Positions 1 to 8,914 are shown, numbered from the stretch's first letter. The stretch: 61,645 nucleotides of DNA from Paraburkholderia tagetis (GCF_022213065.1 NZ_JAKLJA010000040.1:1-61645); one strand, 5' to 3'. Numbers and translations: made by a program. Notes: a model not told the origin generated them from the letters alone.

Positions 1-145
1 TCTGAACCCCGTTTCGCGCTCTGCGTGATCGTGTGCATTTCCATCAAAGCGCGAGACGACTCGATTCGTTTCACCCCGAATAGCGCGGGACGTCACTTCT
101 TAAATATCCCGGGACGTTACAGTTATCAACGATCCTGAGAATGAG

Positions 146-1216
146 TTGAGCCGATGCGTTGCACCAGACCCCATCAAGCTCGAAGATGCCGCGCCCTGTA
201 ACTGGCAACAGCCGGACTTTACTGAATTTGTCAGCATGGAGCGGGAGACGCCGACTTATCAGAAATATGGCTGGACAAGAACTGAGCGCATTGTGGATGG
301 TAACAATCCTGTGATGTGCTCGGGAACGGATACCACGACGTGTAAATTCACTTACGACTCCAGCAGCAAGACTTTGACGGCAAAGGTCGTTACGGCGCTG
401 GTGCCAAAACTGCTAGTTAGAAAGAACCCTTCAACCGGAGAGCCGTTGCGTGACGAGAAGAACAACTACGTGGTCGTGGAGTATGAAACTTTTAAAAACG
501 GAGCGAATTCTCGCAAGACTTTTGCAGCGCAAGGCTTAATGCTGGTGGAGCGTGATCCAGCGGAAGTCGATGCTTCGACGTATAAAAATATGATCGAAAA
601 AACCCTGAATCAGGGGAACTACAAGCTGATCCTTGATGAATGCCAGAAGGGGGGCGCTTGTGGTTGCCGGATTGCGGTCAAATTCTGCGTAGATGTGCAT
701 GTTGTCAGGGAGGCTGACGCGCCAGCATTGAATCCAAATATCACCATTAATTTGTTTCCGACAACTGCGCGTGCGGATGCAAAAAATTGGCCGGAATCAG
801 AATACGAACTTGACAGCAGTGGTAACGGAAAGGTGCCAAAAATAACTCAAACCAAAGCTCACGAGACGGGGCATCTGTTTAACTTCCCTGATGAGTATTG
901 GGAGCAAGGTGGTTTTGTACATTCGATATACGTCAAGAGTGGCAGGGATATAGACTTCACTCTCGCGGACGCCAACAAGGCGGCGAACAAGATTTGGGTT
1001 ATTGAAACTGACAATAATCTTATGGGTGGGGGTTGCGCCAAGCCAATTGCAAGTATTCCACCTTATTACCTTGAATATATACGCCGATGGTTCTCGGCGC
1101 GCACTCATAAGCTGTGGCGGGTGGGATACAACGCTCCTGCTGCCGCTGCAAAGAAAACTGAAATCAGTAGCGGAAGCTCTGCTGCAAAGACGAAGGTGGC
1201 CCATGCCAAAAAGTAA
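146..1216 (+). CDS. metzincin-like zinc metallopeptidase, probable type VI secretion cargo
   Basis: 356 residues from a TTG start at 146. The frame is open upstream only to a stop at 101-103, so the true start may be this TTG, or Met31 at 236 may be used. The key motif is HETGHLFNFPDEY at residues 239-251: an HExxH zinc site followed by Asp249 at the spacing of the third ligand in HExxHxxGxxD metzincins (Asn replaces the usual Gly). An LMGGG segment around Met293 could be the Met-turn. No signal peptide is visible, which fits a protein delivered by a secretion machine. Its stop overlaps the next gene, and a PAAR gene follows, as in type VI effector islands. G+C is visibly lower than in most of the window, suggesting acquisition. 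Just upstream, an 11-bp near-repeat occurs at 86-96 and 110-120. Protease fold is fairly sure; effector role is inferred. Confidence 0.68.
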   Translation: MSRCVAPDPIKLEDAAPCNWQQPDFTEFVSMERETPTYQKYGWTRTERIVDGNNPVMCSGTDTTTCKFTYDSSSKTLTAKVVTALVPKLLVRKNPSTGEPLRDEKNNYVVVEYETFKNGANSRKTFAAQGLMLVERDPAEVDASTYKNMIEKTLNQGNYKLILDECQKGGACGCRIAVKFCVDVHVVREADAPALNPNITINLFPTTARADAKNWPESEYELDSSGNGKVPKITQTKAHETGHLFNFPDEYWEQGGFVHSIYVKSGRDIDFTLADANKAANKIWVIETDNNLMGGGCAKPIASIPPYYLEYIRRWFSARTHKLWRVGYNAPAAAAKKTEISSGSSAAKTKVAHAKK

Positions 1217-2687
1217 CGGCAATTCGAGATTTCGAAATATATGGCGGGTGGTTTTGTTGTCCTTCATGGTGCTGTGGATAGGAGGTAGGTCTGCGATGGC
1301 GAATGATTCGAATAATGGTGTCCTGCGACCAGATGCGTTTTCTCTGTCGTGGTCAGGTGGACTTGAATATGGTTCGAGGCAGTTTAGCTTCGATGGTGTT
1401 GATAAGGTTTACTTTGCCAAAGGGGACACCATCAACGAGGACACGCAAACCGGTGTGGGCGTCTTTATGCTCAGTTTGCAAAATCGCGACGTGGAGCAAC
1501 TGAAAGTGGCGGCACAGACCTTGTGTCGTGAAGATATCCAGACTGGTGGCCCGGAAACCTATGACCCCTCAGCGACATTCAGTGTTGCATGTCTTGAAGA
1601 TGGGAAGGTGGTGAATCGACAGGGCTCTATACGAATGATTCCTGAAAAATTCAACAGCGAAATTTTCGACGCGCCGTTCAGGTTGTCGGAGGAGGCGTGG
1701 AAGCATGGTGCGAAGTTTATTAAGCTTGATTTTTCTGCTTATAAGATCGAGCACGGTAAAAACGGTTTTACCGTATCGGTGCGTTTCACAAATTCAGGAA
1801 ATAGATGGATAAAATTTAAAACACCAGATCAATGGGGTAGCACGTCCACCGATGGTCGTCTAGGTACCGGTGCGATTGCTAAATTTAATAATCTTGGTGG
1901 CCGTGAAGAAGTAAAGCAGTCGTGGGGATTTGCGTTAAGTGGGAAAAAATTGCTTAACAAGGATGAGTTTCATGAGGGAGTTGTGCTACTGCAACCAGGA
2001 GACAGCAAGATACTGCAATTTCAGACGAAACCGGATTATAGGGCTGCAAAAGGGGAGTACGAATTCTCAGGAATTGCATTTATGAGGATCGAATATGAAG
2101 GAGACGGTTGGGGCCTCTCATCACAAGTGGATTTCAGAGGTGTCAATAGTCGCATCACCATCGACCGAGACTACCCCTCAACGCCCGAAGAGCGCGAGCA
2201 GTGGGAAGCCACCCATCGCAAGGATATGTCCTGGCACCCGGTCAAGCCCGGTCAGACCTTCACCGAAGACGGCCTGTACCGCCCCGTGCGCACCAGCGGC
2301 GGCTATCGCGGCCTGCTGCTGAAGCCGTTCAAGGCCGGCGACGTGGCAACGACGGACGACGTGAAGATGCCCATGGACACGAAGTACGGCGACATCAACA
2401 TCGATGGCCCGGTGCAGTGGGTGTGGGAAGCCACCGCACCCACGCCCGTCAAGCAGTGGTCGCTGGACATGATCGCGGACACCGTGCAGTTCTGTGAGCC
2501 GGGGGCCGAGTGTCCGCGAAGCGGGCGCTGGGTCAGGCGCATCCGCCCGCATGACCTGTACCGACAGGAACCGACCTGGTACGACCTCGCGAGCGTCGTG
2601 ACGCTGAGCCGGGGCCAGCGCATGCCGTCGAGCCGCGACGACACGGACAGGACCGATTGGGAATGGGTGGGAGCGGCCCATGGCTGA
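1203..2687 (+). CDS. exported partner (candidate immunity protein) of the metalloprotease
   Basis: 494 residues. I chose the ATG at 1203, which overlaps the end of the protease gene by 14 bases, over the longer open frame from 1002. Residues 1-34 look like a Sec signal: basic start, hydrophobic VVLLSFMVLWIGG, cleavage after SAMA. The mature protein would be periplasmic, where an immunity protein against a periplasm-acting protease would work. I do not recognise the family. The gene is compositionally split: from 1203 to about 2160 it is A+T-rich like the protease gene, then from the region encoding TPEEREQWEATHRKDMSWHP it switches abruptly to the G+C-rich style of the PAAR gene downstream. 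That fits a variable N-terminal part joined to a conserved C-terminal part. The 3-prime end overlaps the PAAR gene by 8 bases. Confidence 0.6.
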   Translation: MPKSNGNSRFRNIWRVVLLSFMVLWIGGRSAMANDSNNGVLRPDAFSLSWSGGLEYGSRQFSFDGVDKVYFAKGDTINEDTQTGVGVFMLSLQNRDVEQLKVAAQTLCREDIQTGGPETYDPSATFSVACLEDGKVVNRQGSIRMIPEKFNSEIFDAPFRLSEEAWKHGAKFIKLDFSAYKIEHGKNGFTVSVRFTNSGNRWIKFKTPDQWGSTSTDGRLGTGAIAKFNNLGGREEVKQSWGFALSGKKLLNKDEFHEGVVLLQPGDSKILQFQTKPDYRAAKGEYEFSGIAFMRIEYEGDGWGLSSQVDFRGVNSRITIDRDYPSTPEEREQWEATHRKDMSWHPVKPGQTFTEDGLYRPVRTSGGYRGLLLKPFKAGDVATTDDVKMPMDTKYGDINIDGPVQWVWEATAPTPVKQWSLDMIADTVQFCEPGAECPRSGRWVRRIRPHDLYRQEPTWYDLASVVTLSRGQRMPSSRDDTDRTDWEWVGAAHG

Positions 2688-2970
2688 ACGTGCCTGCATT
2701 CTCCGGCTGGATCGCACTACGGTACAGGGCACCGTGCTGGATGGCATCGACGGCACGGGCGTGGATGAACGCGGCATGAGCTACCTTGGCGCGCGCGTGC
2801 AGTGCCCCGCCTGCGGCACCGAAGGGCGCATCGAGGCCGACGGGCCGCGCAACGCCGAGGACGCCATCGATGAGAAACTGCCCGCCCTGGAGAACGACCT
2901 TTGCCGCTGCGGCTGCAATCCGCCGCCCCGGCTGATTGCCTCGCAGCGCGAGTGGACCTACGAGAGCTGA
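2680..2970 (+). CDS. PAAR-domain protein (type VI spike tip)
   Basis: 96 residues from ATG 2680, overlapping the previous gene by 8 bases. Small PAAR proteins cap the VgrG trimer of the type VI secretion needle and carry effectors. The sequence has the expected pattern: a short beta-rich start with RTTVQGTVLDG, a central GARVQCPACGTEG segment, and a C-terminal CRCGCNPPPRLIASQ part that supplies Cys ligands for the tip metal. Its position after a protease gene and its exported partner suggests it carries that protease. Family call is good; the partner is inferred from position. Confidence 0.75.
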   Translation: MAERACILRLDRTTVQGTVLDGIDGTGVDERGMSYLGARVQCPACGTEGRIEADGPRNAEDAIDEKLPALENDLCRCGCNPPPRLIASQREWTYES

Positions 2971-2985
2971 CGGGGAGACACACTG

Positions 2986-4431
2986 ATGAGTTTTCGATGG
3001 GACCCGTTGATACCGGACGAACTGGCAGACGTGAAGCCATTGTCCGTGTGGGTGTACGTTGCGCTGTTCGTCGTGATCGAACTGATTGCGGTTGCGCTCA
3101 CCGTAACCAGTTGGCCCAAGGGTGTGCCGGTCGCATCGAGCCAGTTCGCACGTTATGCACTGGCGACTCCACTCCTTGTGTGGTTCAGTCTTGGCGCGAT
3201 GTTGTACCTGCTGTCGGACGACAAGCTGGCTTTCAACGCCGCAGTCAGAAATGCCTGCCGCTGGAATCTGGTCACGGACTGGCAGCAGAGCAGCCGCATG
3301 GGTGTTGCCGTCCTTGACAGTGTGGTTCTCTCAGCCGAACCCGATCTGGCCGTGCGCATGCTGGGACTGGAAGGAGCGGCGCCGGAGAATCCGGGGCGTG
3401 TCATGGAACTCGATGATATCGCTGCGGCGGAAGGTGTTTCGCGGGAATCGGCTCTGGCCGAAAAGCTGTTGGCCCCTTTTGCTTCCCGGCTCGCACGGGC
3501 GATACGCGAGGACGCGCTGGAGATTGTGCTGCAATGCGACCGGCACGAAATGACGGGTGAAGTTGAGGCCGCGTGGGAGCGGCTGGCGTTGCCGGAGCGA
3601 CCACGCATCCGCTGGATCGACAACAGCCGGGAGATCGATTTCGCGGAAGTCTGGTTCGAGGACGATCACCGCACCCTGCCGTACACCAGCTACTTCGTTG
3701 ACGAGACGCCCAAATACCGGCTGCTGCTTGCGTGGCATCTGAACGATATGGCAAAGGCCGAACCGGCCATGTCGGAGGCAGCCGTGGCGTTGCTGGTCGC
3801 CTCGCGCAAGCTGATGGCGGAGCAGAAAGACACGCTTCGTCCGCAGGCCTGGCTGCTGCGTCAGATCGTTGGGGATGCGGACCAGGTGGACAAGTCGCTT
3901 GGCCTGCTTTTGAGGGCGAATCAGGTGCCCGCGAACCGCATTCACCACTTCTGGCACGGACGTCTGAAGGGACTGGCACAGCACGCCACCATGGGAGCGG
4001 TCAGGGACAGCGGCCTGACGCTGGCCGGGCATGACCTGGAACAGGCGGTGGGGCCGCAGGCGCCGGTGGCCCGGTGGGTGATGCAGGCGCTGGCAGCGAA
4101 GATGGCGCACTACGGGCAGGGGCCGCAGCTCGTGGCGCTGCCCCGTGAGCGTGGCGTCGTGCTGAACTTTGTTGCGAAGGAGCCTTCCGCAGTGAAACTG
4201 CCGTGGAAGGAAACCTATGACGCGAACCTGTTTCCAGGTCCTGAACTCATTGCGTTTTCTTCTTTCTGGGTGCTCGTCATGCTGGTGGCTCCCAGCAAGG
4301 CGTGGGGCACGCTTGAAACAGTCGCTACATGTGTCGTTGTGTTCCTGATTGTTTTGAGTTTTGTGCTGCGTTTCTGGGAGCACCGGCTACTGGTCAACGG
4401 CTTCTGGGAAGAATACGGAGGACAGACGTGA
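2986..4431 (+). CDS. membrane protein of unknown function in the type VI cargo block
   Basis: 481 residues, ATG 2986, 15 bp after the PAAR gene with GGGGAGA as ribosome site. Two hydrophobic segments at about residues 23-45 and 57-76 and two more near the C-terminus (about 421-435 and 445-462) surround a soluble central domain of about 340 residues. I cannot name the family with confidence. Genes of this kind, large and membrane-anchored next to PAAR proteins, may act as effector adaptors or immunity factors. It ends in a GTGA overlap with the next gene, so both are probably translated together. Confidence 0.55.
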   Translation: MSFRWDPLIPDELADVKPLSVWVYVALFVVIELIAVALTVTSWPKGVPVASSQFARYALATPLLVWFSLGAMLYLLSDDKLAFNAAVRNACRWNLVTDWQQSSRMGVAVLDSVVLSAEPDLAVRMLGLEGAAPENPGRVMELDDIAAAEGVSRESALAEKLLAPFASRLARAIREDALEIVLQCDRHEMTGEVEAAWERLALPERPRIRWIDNSREIDFAEVWFEDDHRTLPYTSYFVDETPKYRLLLAWHLNDMAKAEPAMSEAAVALLVASRKLMAEQKDTLRPQAWLLRQIVGDADQVDKSLGLLLRANQVPANRIHHFWHGRLKGLAQHATMGAVRDSGLTLAGHDLEQAVGPQAPVARWVMQALAAKMAHYGQGPQLVALPRERGVVLNFVAKEPSAVKLPWKETYDANLFPGPELIAFSSFWVLVMLVAPSKAWGTLETVATCVVVFLIVLSFVLRFWEHRLLVNGFWEEYGGQT

Positions 4432-4850
4432 GTAGACGTTTCTTTGCCGGGATTTCCCTTTTTCTTTGGCTGTTGTGGGGTATGCAGCTTGCTATTGGCA
4501 CGCTGCTGACGGTGAGTGGCTGGTTCATGGCGGAAGACCTGGGCACAACGTTTTACGTGCAGTTCGGCCTGGTGCTCCTGGGCGCCGCGCTGGGTCAGAT
4601 TGCATGCAGCCTCTATGGCATGTGGCAGTGGCGCGTGGCATGCCAGCTTCATTTCGAGGATGTCTGGGATGGCGTATGCCCCGATAGTGGCGATGACATC
4701 GAAGATGTCTGGCGCTGGTACGTGAAGCGGGGCAAGCCATGGCGGCTCGATCCGAACCGCCCCCGGCCACTGGTGCGCTTTCAGGACGGGTGGAGACGCA
4801 TGGAAGCCTACTCGCGTGCAAGCAACGCCGACCAGAATCACAGGGTGTGA
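4428..4850 (+). CDS. small two-helix membrane protein, last gene of the cargo block
   Basis: 140 residues from GTG 4428, whose first bases overlap the stop of the upstream gene. Two transmembrane helices at about residues 9-31 and 43-62 are followed by a soluble tail rich in Trp and Asp. The longer open frame from 4329 is ignored because the overlap start is the natural translational-coupling start. Family not recognised. The last codons lie inside the first arm of a 17-bp inverted repeat. Confidence 0.55.
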   Translation: MSRRFFAGISLFLWLLWGMQLAIGTLLTVSGWFMAEDLGTTFYVQFGLVLLGAALGQIACSLYGMWQWRVACQLHFEDVWDGVCPDSGDDIEDVWRWYVKRGKPWRLDPNRPRPLVRFQDGWRRMEAYSRASNADQNHRV

Positions 4851-4907
4851 TTGGTAACGGATGGGGACAATCACGATGATTTCCGAACTGAATCACACCC
4901 TGTGATT
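4836..4907. repeat. 17-bp perfect inverted repeat, each arm itself a palindrome
   Basis: AATCACAGGGTGTGATT at 4836-4852 is the exact reverse complement of AATCACACCCTGTGATT at 4891-4907, with 38 bases between. Each arm is also a dyad, AATCACA-N3-TGTGATT. The first arm covers the stop codon of the membrane protein gene. It could be a transcription end for the cargo block or a protein-binding pair; there is no T-run, so a classical terminator is not shown. The rest of the gap up to 5153 shows no further gene or clear signal. Confidence 0.7.
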
Positions 4908-5153
4908 TCCCTGGCATCGCGCGCGCTGGGGAAGGCCGATGCCGCTCCCACGCGTGCACGCACCGCAACCTGGGGTTATCCCGCATCACGCATGCAAGCA
5001 TGCCGGCCAACGCGCGCCCGCACGCTCCCGACTGTGCCGATTTCGTCTTTTTGAGTCGCGAAAGCCCCCAAGCTTTAGTTGCGCTGGATAGCGATACTTC
5101 TCCACATCGCCACACCGTGTTGGCGCATTCATTCAACGAAGGAGATTGTCACC

Positions 5154-6074
5154 GTGAGCCGTAACGCTATCCAATGGAGCGGGGTGTTTCCCGCCGTCAG
5201 CACCCAGTTCAAGCCGGACTTTTCGGTCGACATCGAAGCGACCCACCGGGTGGTGAGCAACCTCGTCAAGGACGGCGTGTCGGGCCTCGTGGTGTGCGGC
5301 ACCGTGGGCGAGAACACATCGCTCAGCACGAACGAGAAGCTGGCCGTGATCGAAGTCGCACGCGACGCGGCGGGCGGCAACGTGCCGGTGATCGCCGGTG
5401 TGGCCGAGTTCACCACCGAGTTCGCGCGCCAGACCGTGCGCGAGGCGCAGCGCGTGGGCGTGGACGGCGTGATGGTGATGCCGGCGCTCGTGTACTCGGC
5501 CAAGCCGCACGAGACGGCCGCGCATTTTCGCGCGGTGGCGTCGAGCACCGATCTGCCGGTGATGGTCTACAACAATCCGCCGATCTACAAGAACGACGTC
5601 ACGCCCGATGTGCTGATCGCCATTCAGGATTGCGAAAACATCGTCTGCTTCAAGGACTCCTCGGGCGACACGCGCCGCTTCATCGACCTGCGCAACGCCG
5701 TGGGCGACCGCTTCGTGCTGTTCGCGGGCCTCGACGACGTGGTGGTCGAGAGCATTGCCGTGGGCGCGCAGGGCTGGGTCTCGGGCATGTCGAACGTGTT
5801 CCCGAAAGAAGGCGAGACGCTGTTCCGCCTCGCGAAGCAAAAGCGCTTCGACGAAGCGCTCGCGCTCTATCACTGGTTCATGCCGCTGCTGCACCTCGAT
5901 GCGCGCCCGGACCTCGTGCAGTGCATCAAGCTGTGTGAAGAGCTCGTGGGCCGTGGCAGCGCGCTCACGCGTGCGCCGCGTCTCGCGCTGGAAGGCGATG
6001 CGCTCGCGCATGTGAAGGCCGTGATGGAAAAGGCGCTCGCGACGCGCCCGCAACTGCCCGACGTGGGCCTCTAA
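5154..6074 (+). CDS. DHDPS/NAL-family lyase, candidate 4-hydroxy-pyrroline-2-carboxylate deaminase
   Basis: 306 residues from GTG 5154, preceded by GAAGGAGA at 5138-5145. Class I aldolase TIM barrel with the DapA-family signatures: GTVGEN near the start, the tyrosine segment MVYNNPP, and the Schiff-base lysine Lys167 in CFKDSSGD. Next to a semialdehyde dehydrogenase and an Ldh-family reductase, the best fit is the hydroxyproline pathway, in which a DapA-family enzyme deaminates pyrroline-4-hydroxy-2-carboxylate to alpha-ketoglutarate semialdehyde. L-2-keto-3-deoxyarabonate dehydratase of arabinose breakdown is closely related and gives the same product, so it is the main alternative. Cytoplasmic. 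Confidence 0.82.
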   Translation: MSRNAIQWSGVFPAVSTQFKPDFSVDIEATHRVVSNLVKDGVSGLVVCGTVGENTSLSTNEKLAVIEVARDAAGGNVPVIAGVAEFTTEFARQTVREAQRVGVDGVMVMPALVYSAKPHETAAHFRAVASSTDLPVMVYNNPPIYKNDVTPDVLIAIQDCENIVCFKDSSGDTRRFIDLRNAVGDRFVLFAGLDDVVVESIAVGAQGWVSGMSNVFPKEGETLFRLAKQKRFDEALALYHWFMPLLHLDARPDLVQCIKLCEELVGRGSALTRAPRLALEGDALAHVKAVMEKALATRPQLPDVGL

Positions 6075-6193
6075 AACCTTCCGGCGCCCTTGCCGCGAAC
6101 CAGCGGCAAACAACGGCGAGCGGCGCAATCCGCATCGCCGTGCCTGCCGGTTCTTTGCAGGCGCGGCTGCTGGATTCCAATTCGTTTTGAAAT

Positions 6194-6222
6194 CGGGCCT
6201 TGCTGGCCCGGTTTGCTTTTTT
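6194..6222 (+). terminator. hairpin with T-rich tail between the lyase and dehydrogenase genes
   Basis: CGGGCC at 6194-6199 pairs with GGCCCG at 6205-6210 over a five-base loop, followed by GTTTGCTTTTTT. This is the form of a factor-independent terminator and probably attenuates transcription from the lyase gene into the dehydrogenase gene. Confidence 0.6.
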
Positions 6223-6233
6223 GCAGGGGCAAT

Positions 6234-7826
6234 ATGACCATCACCGGCCAGTCGCTGATCGGCGCGGCAAGCGTGCCAGGCAAGAACGGCGCATTTCACG
6301 GTATCGACGCCCGCACGGGCGATGCGCTTGAACCCGCATTTGGCGGCGCGACCCAGCAAGATCTGGAGCGCGCCTGCGCGCTTGCAGAGACCGCTTTCGA
6401 TGCTTACCGCGAGACCACGCTGGAAGCGCGCGCTGCTTTCCTCGAAACCATCGGCGAGCAGATCAATGCGATCGGCGATGCGCTGATCGAACGCTGCATG
6501 GCCGAAACCGGCTTGCCGCGCGCGCGTATCGAGGGGGAGCGCGCACGCACGGTCGGGCAACTCAAGCTCTTTGCGGCGCTGCTGCGCAACGGCGATTGCG
6601 TCGATGCACGCATCGATCCGGCGCAGCCCGAACGCAAGCCGCTGCCGCGTGTGGACCTGCGGCTGCGCAACATCGCGCTCGGGCCTGTGGCGGTGTTCGG
6701 TGCATCGAACTTTCCGCTCGCGTTTTCGGTGGCGGGCGGCGATACGGCTTCGGCGCTGGCGGCTGGCTGCCCCGTGGTCGTGAAGGCGCATGGCGCGCAC
6801 CCGGGCACGTCCGAACTCGTGGGGCGCGCGATTCAGCGCGCAGTGCAGGCTTGCGGCCTGCCCGAAGGCGTGTTTTCGATGCTGTTCGACAGCGGGCTCG
6901 CCATTGGTCAGGCGCTCGTGGCCGATCACCGCATCAAGGCGGTGGGCTTCACGGGCTCGCGCACAGCGGGCGTGGCGCTCATGAAGATCGCCAATGCGCG
7001 CCCCGAGCCGGTGCCGGTCTATGCGGAAATGAGCTCCATCAACCCCGTGGTGTTGCTGCCCGGCGCGCTGGCGGCGCGCGGCGCGGCGATCGCGCCGCCG
7101 TTCGCGGCCTCGCTCACGCTGGGCGCCGGACAGTTCTGCACGAACCCCGGCCTGGTGCTGGCCGTGCGGGGCGAGTCCTTGCACGCATTCGAGCAGGCCG
7201 CGAGCGCGGCGCTTGCCAGCACGGGCGCATCGACGATGCTCACGCCCGGCATTCATGCGAACTATTGCAAGGGCGTCGAGCGGCTCGCCGCGAACCCCAG
7301 CGTGGAGCGGCTCGCAAGCGGCGCGGCGGGCGGGCGTTTCGACGCCCAGGCGGCGCTCTTTGCGACCACGGCCGAGGCGTTTCTCGCGCTGCCGGCGTTG
7401 CGCGAGGAAGTATTCGGCCCGGCGTCGCTCATCGTGCGCTGCGAGGATCTGGACCAGTTGCACGCGGTGCTCAAGGCGCTGGAAGGACAATTGACGGTGG
7501 CCGTGCACCTCGACGCCGCCGATCATGAAGCTTGCCGCACGCTCCTGCCGACGCTCGAACGCAAGGCCGGCCGCATCCTCGCGAATGGCTTCGGCACCGG
7601 CGTGGAAGTGGCTCACGCGATGGTGCACGGCGGTCCATTCCCCGCGACCTCGGATGCGCGCACGACTTCGGTGGGCAGCCGCGCCATCGAGCGCTTCCTG
7701 CGCCCGGTCTCGTATCAGGACTTGCCGGACGCCTTGCTGCCCGTGGCGCTGCGCGAAGGGAATCCGCTCGGCCTCACGCGGCGCGTGGACGGCGTAATCC
7801 ATCGCGAGGGAAATCTGGATGACTAA
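6234..7826 (+). CDS. alpha-ketoglutarate semialdehyde dehydrogenase (NADP-dependent ALDH family)
   Basis: 530 residues from ATG 6234 with AGGGGC just upstream; the frame is open further 5-prime but that part has no aldehyde dehydrogenase character. Catalytic Cys302 lies in GQFCTNPGL and the general-base Glu265 in YAEMSS. FGASNFPLAFSVAGGDTASA and VVVKAHGAHPGTSE are typical of the KGSADH branch. The enzyme oxidises alpha-ketoglutarate semialdehyde to alpha-ketoglutarate, the last step of the hydroxyproline and pentose/glucarate routes. It overlaps the next gene by 8 bases, so the two are co-translated. Confidence 0.87.
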   Translation: MTITGQSLIGAASVPGKNGAFHGIDARTGDALEPAFGGATQQDLERACALAETAFDAYRETTLEARAAFLETIGEQINAIGDALIERCMAETGLPRARIEGERARTVGQLKLFAALLRNGDCVDARIDPAQPERKPLPRVDLRLRNIALGPVAVFGASNFPLAFSVAGGDTASALAAGCPVVVKAHGAHPGTSELVGRAIQRAVQACGLPEGVFSMLFDSGLAIGQALVADHRIKAVGFTGSRTAGVALMKIANARPEPVPVYAEMSSINPVVLLPGALAARGAAIAPPFAASLTLGAGQFCTNPGLVLAVRGESLHAFEQAASAALASTGASTMLTPGIHANYCKGVERLAANPSVERLASGAAGGRFDAQAALFATTAEAFLALPALREEVFGPASLIVRCEDLDQLHAVLKALEGQLTVAVHLDAADHEACRTLLPTLERKAGRILANGFGTGVEVAHAMVHGGPFPATSDARTTSVGSRAIERFLRPVSYQDLPDALLPVALREGNPLGLTRRVDGVIHREGNLDD

Positions 7827-8853
7827 TCAAAAACCAGGTGAACTACCGGGCGTCGTGCTTTCGCTCGACGAACTCTTTGCGCTGGCGCGCAAGGCGCTCA
7901 TGCATCACGGTCTGTCGGCTGCGCACGCGGATGCGATCGCGCGCGTCATCACCCAGGGGCAGCGCGACGAATGCCATTCGCATGGCATCTATCGTTTGCT
8001 CGGCTGCGTGCGCTCGGTTCGCAGCGGCAAGGTCGATCCGGTCGCGGAGCCCACCTTGCGCGATGTGTCGCCGGGCGTGCTCGCCGTGGATGCGCATTAC
8101 GGTTTTTCGTTGCTCGCCTTCGAGACGGGTCTGCCAGTGCTGGCGGAAAAGGCACGCACGCAAGGCCTGGCGGCGATGGCGATCAATCGCTGCTTCCATT
8201 TTTCGGCGCTCTGGCCCGAGGTGGAGGCGATTGCGGCGCAAGGCCTGGTCGGCCTCGCGATGAACCCGAGCCATAGCTGGGTCGCGCCGGCTGGCGGCAC
8301 GCGCGGCGTGTTCGGCACCAATCCCATTGCCTTTGCGTGGCCGCGCGAGCACGGGCATCCGTTCGTGTTCGACTTCGCGACCAGCGCGATTGCGCGTGGC
8401 GACATCGAACTGCACGCGCGCGAGGGCAAGCCCATTCCCGACCATTGGGCGATCGACAGCGAAGGCAAGCCGACCACGGATGCGCGCGCCGCGCTGGAGG
8501 GCGCGATGCAGACGTTCGGCGGCCACAAGGGCTCGGCGCTGGCGGCCATGGTGGAACTGCTCGCGGGCGCGCTGATCGGCGATCTCACGAGCATGGAGTC
8601 GCAGGCCTTCGACGATGGCGCGGGCGCGGCCCCTTGTCATGGCGAACTGGTGATCGCGATCGACCCGCGCCGGTTCCTGGGTGCCGATTACGGTGCGGGA
8701 CAGGAAAGGGCCGAACGGCTTTTTGCTGCCGTGGTCGGGCAGGGCGCGCGCTTGCCTTCGCAGCGGCGCTTCGAGGCGCGCGAGCGCAGCGAGCGCGATG
8801 GGGTGCGCATTCCTCAGGCGCTGTATGACGATGTGATGCGGTTGTTCGAGTGA
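7819..8853 (+). CDS. Ldh-family NAD(P)H-dependent cyclic imine reductase (pyrroline/piperideine-2-carboxylate reductase type)
   Basis: 344 residues, ATG 7819. Malate/L-lactate dehydrogenase family of the DpkA kind: CHSHGI near residue 55, the FGTNPIAFAWP and VFDFATS segments, and GGHKGSALA late in the chain. Family members reduce pyrroline-2-carboxylate or piperideine-2-carboxylate to L-proline or L-pipecolate; in hydroxyproline users such a reductase handles the product of trans-3-hydroxyproline dehydration. The neighbouring lyase and dehydrogenase support an imino-acid pathway. Other substrates (ureidoglycolate, 2-oxo acids) are possible in this family. Confidence 0.8.
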   Translation: MTNQKPGELPGVVLSLDELFALARKALMHHGLSAAHADAIARVITQGQRDECHSHGIYRLLGCVRSVRSGKVDPVAEPTLRDVSPGVLAVDAHYGFSLLAFETGLPVLAEKARTQGLAAMAINRCFHFSALWPEVEAIAAQGLVGLAMNPSHSWVAPAGGTRGVFGTNPIAFAWPREHGHPFVFDFATSAIARGDIELHAREGKPIPDHWAIDSEGKPTTDARAALEGAMQTFGGHKGSALAAMVELLAGALIGDLTSMESQAFDDGAGAAPCHGELVIAIDPRRFLGADYGAGQERAERLFAAVVGQGARLPSQRRFEARERSERDGVRIPQALYDDVMRLFE

Positions 8854-8914
8854 TGCAGGCGGAGTGATTGCGCCCTATAAAAATCTTCACGTGGAGATTT
8901 ATTGGAAATTTGGC

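Noticed and set aside
2986..4850. Naming the two membrane proteins as a specific lipase adaptor or immunity family
   Set aside because: Position fits, but I could not recognise family motifs securely.
5133..7802. 889-residue open frame on the minus strand across the lyase and dehydrogenase genes
   Set aside because: It is antisense to two clearly recognisable enzymes, has Arg/His/Ala-rich random composition and no family features; typical G+C-driven shadow frame.
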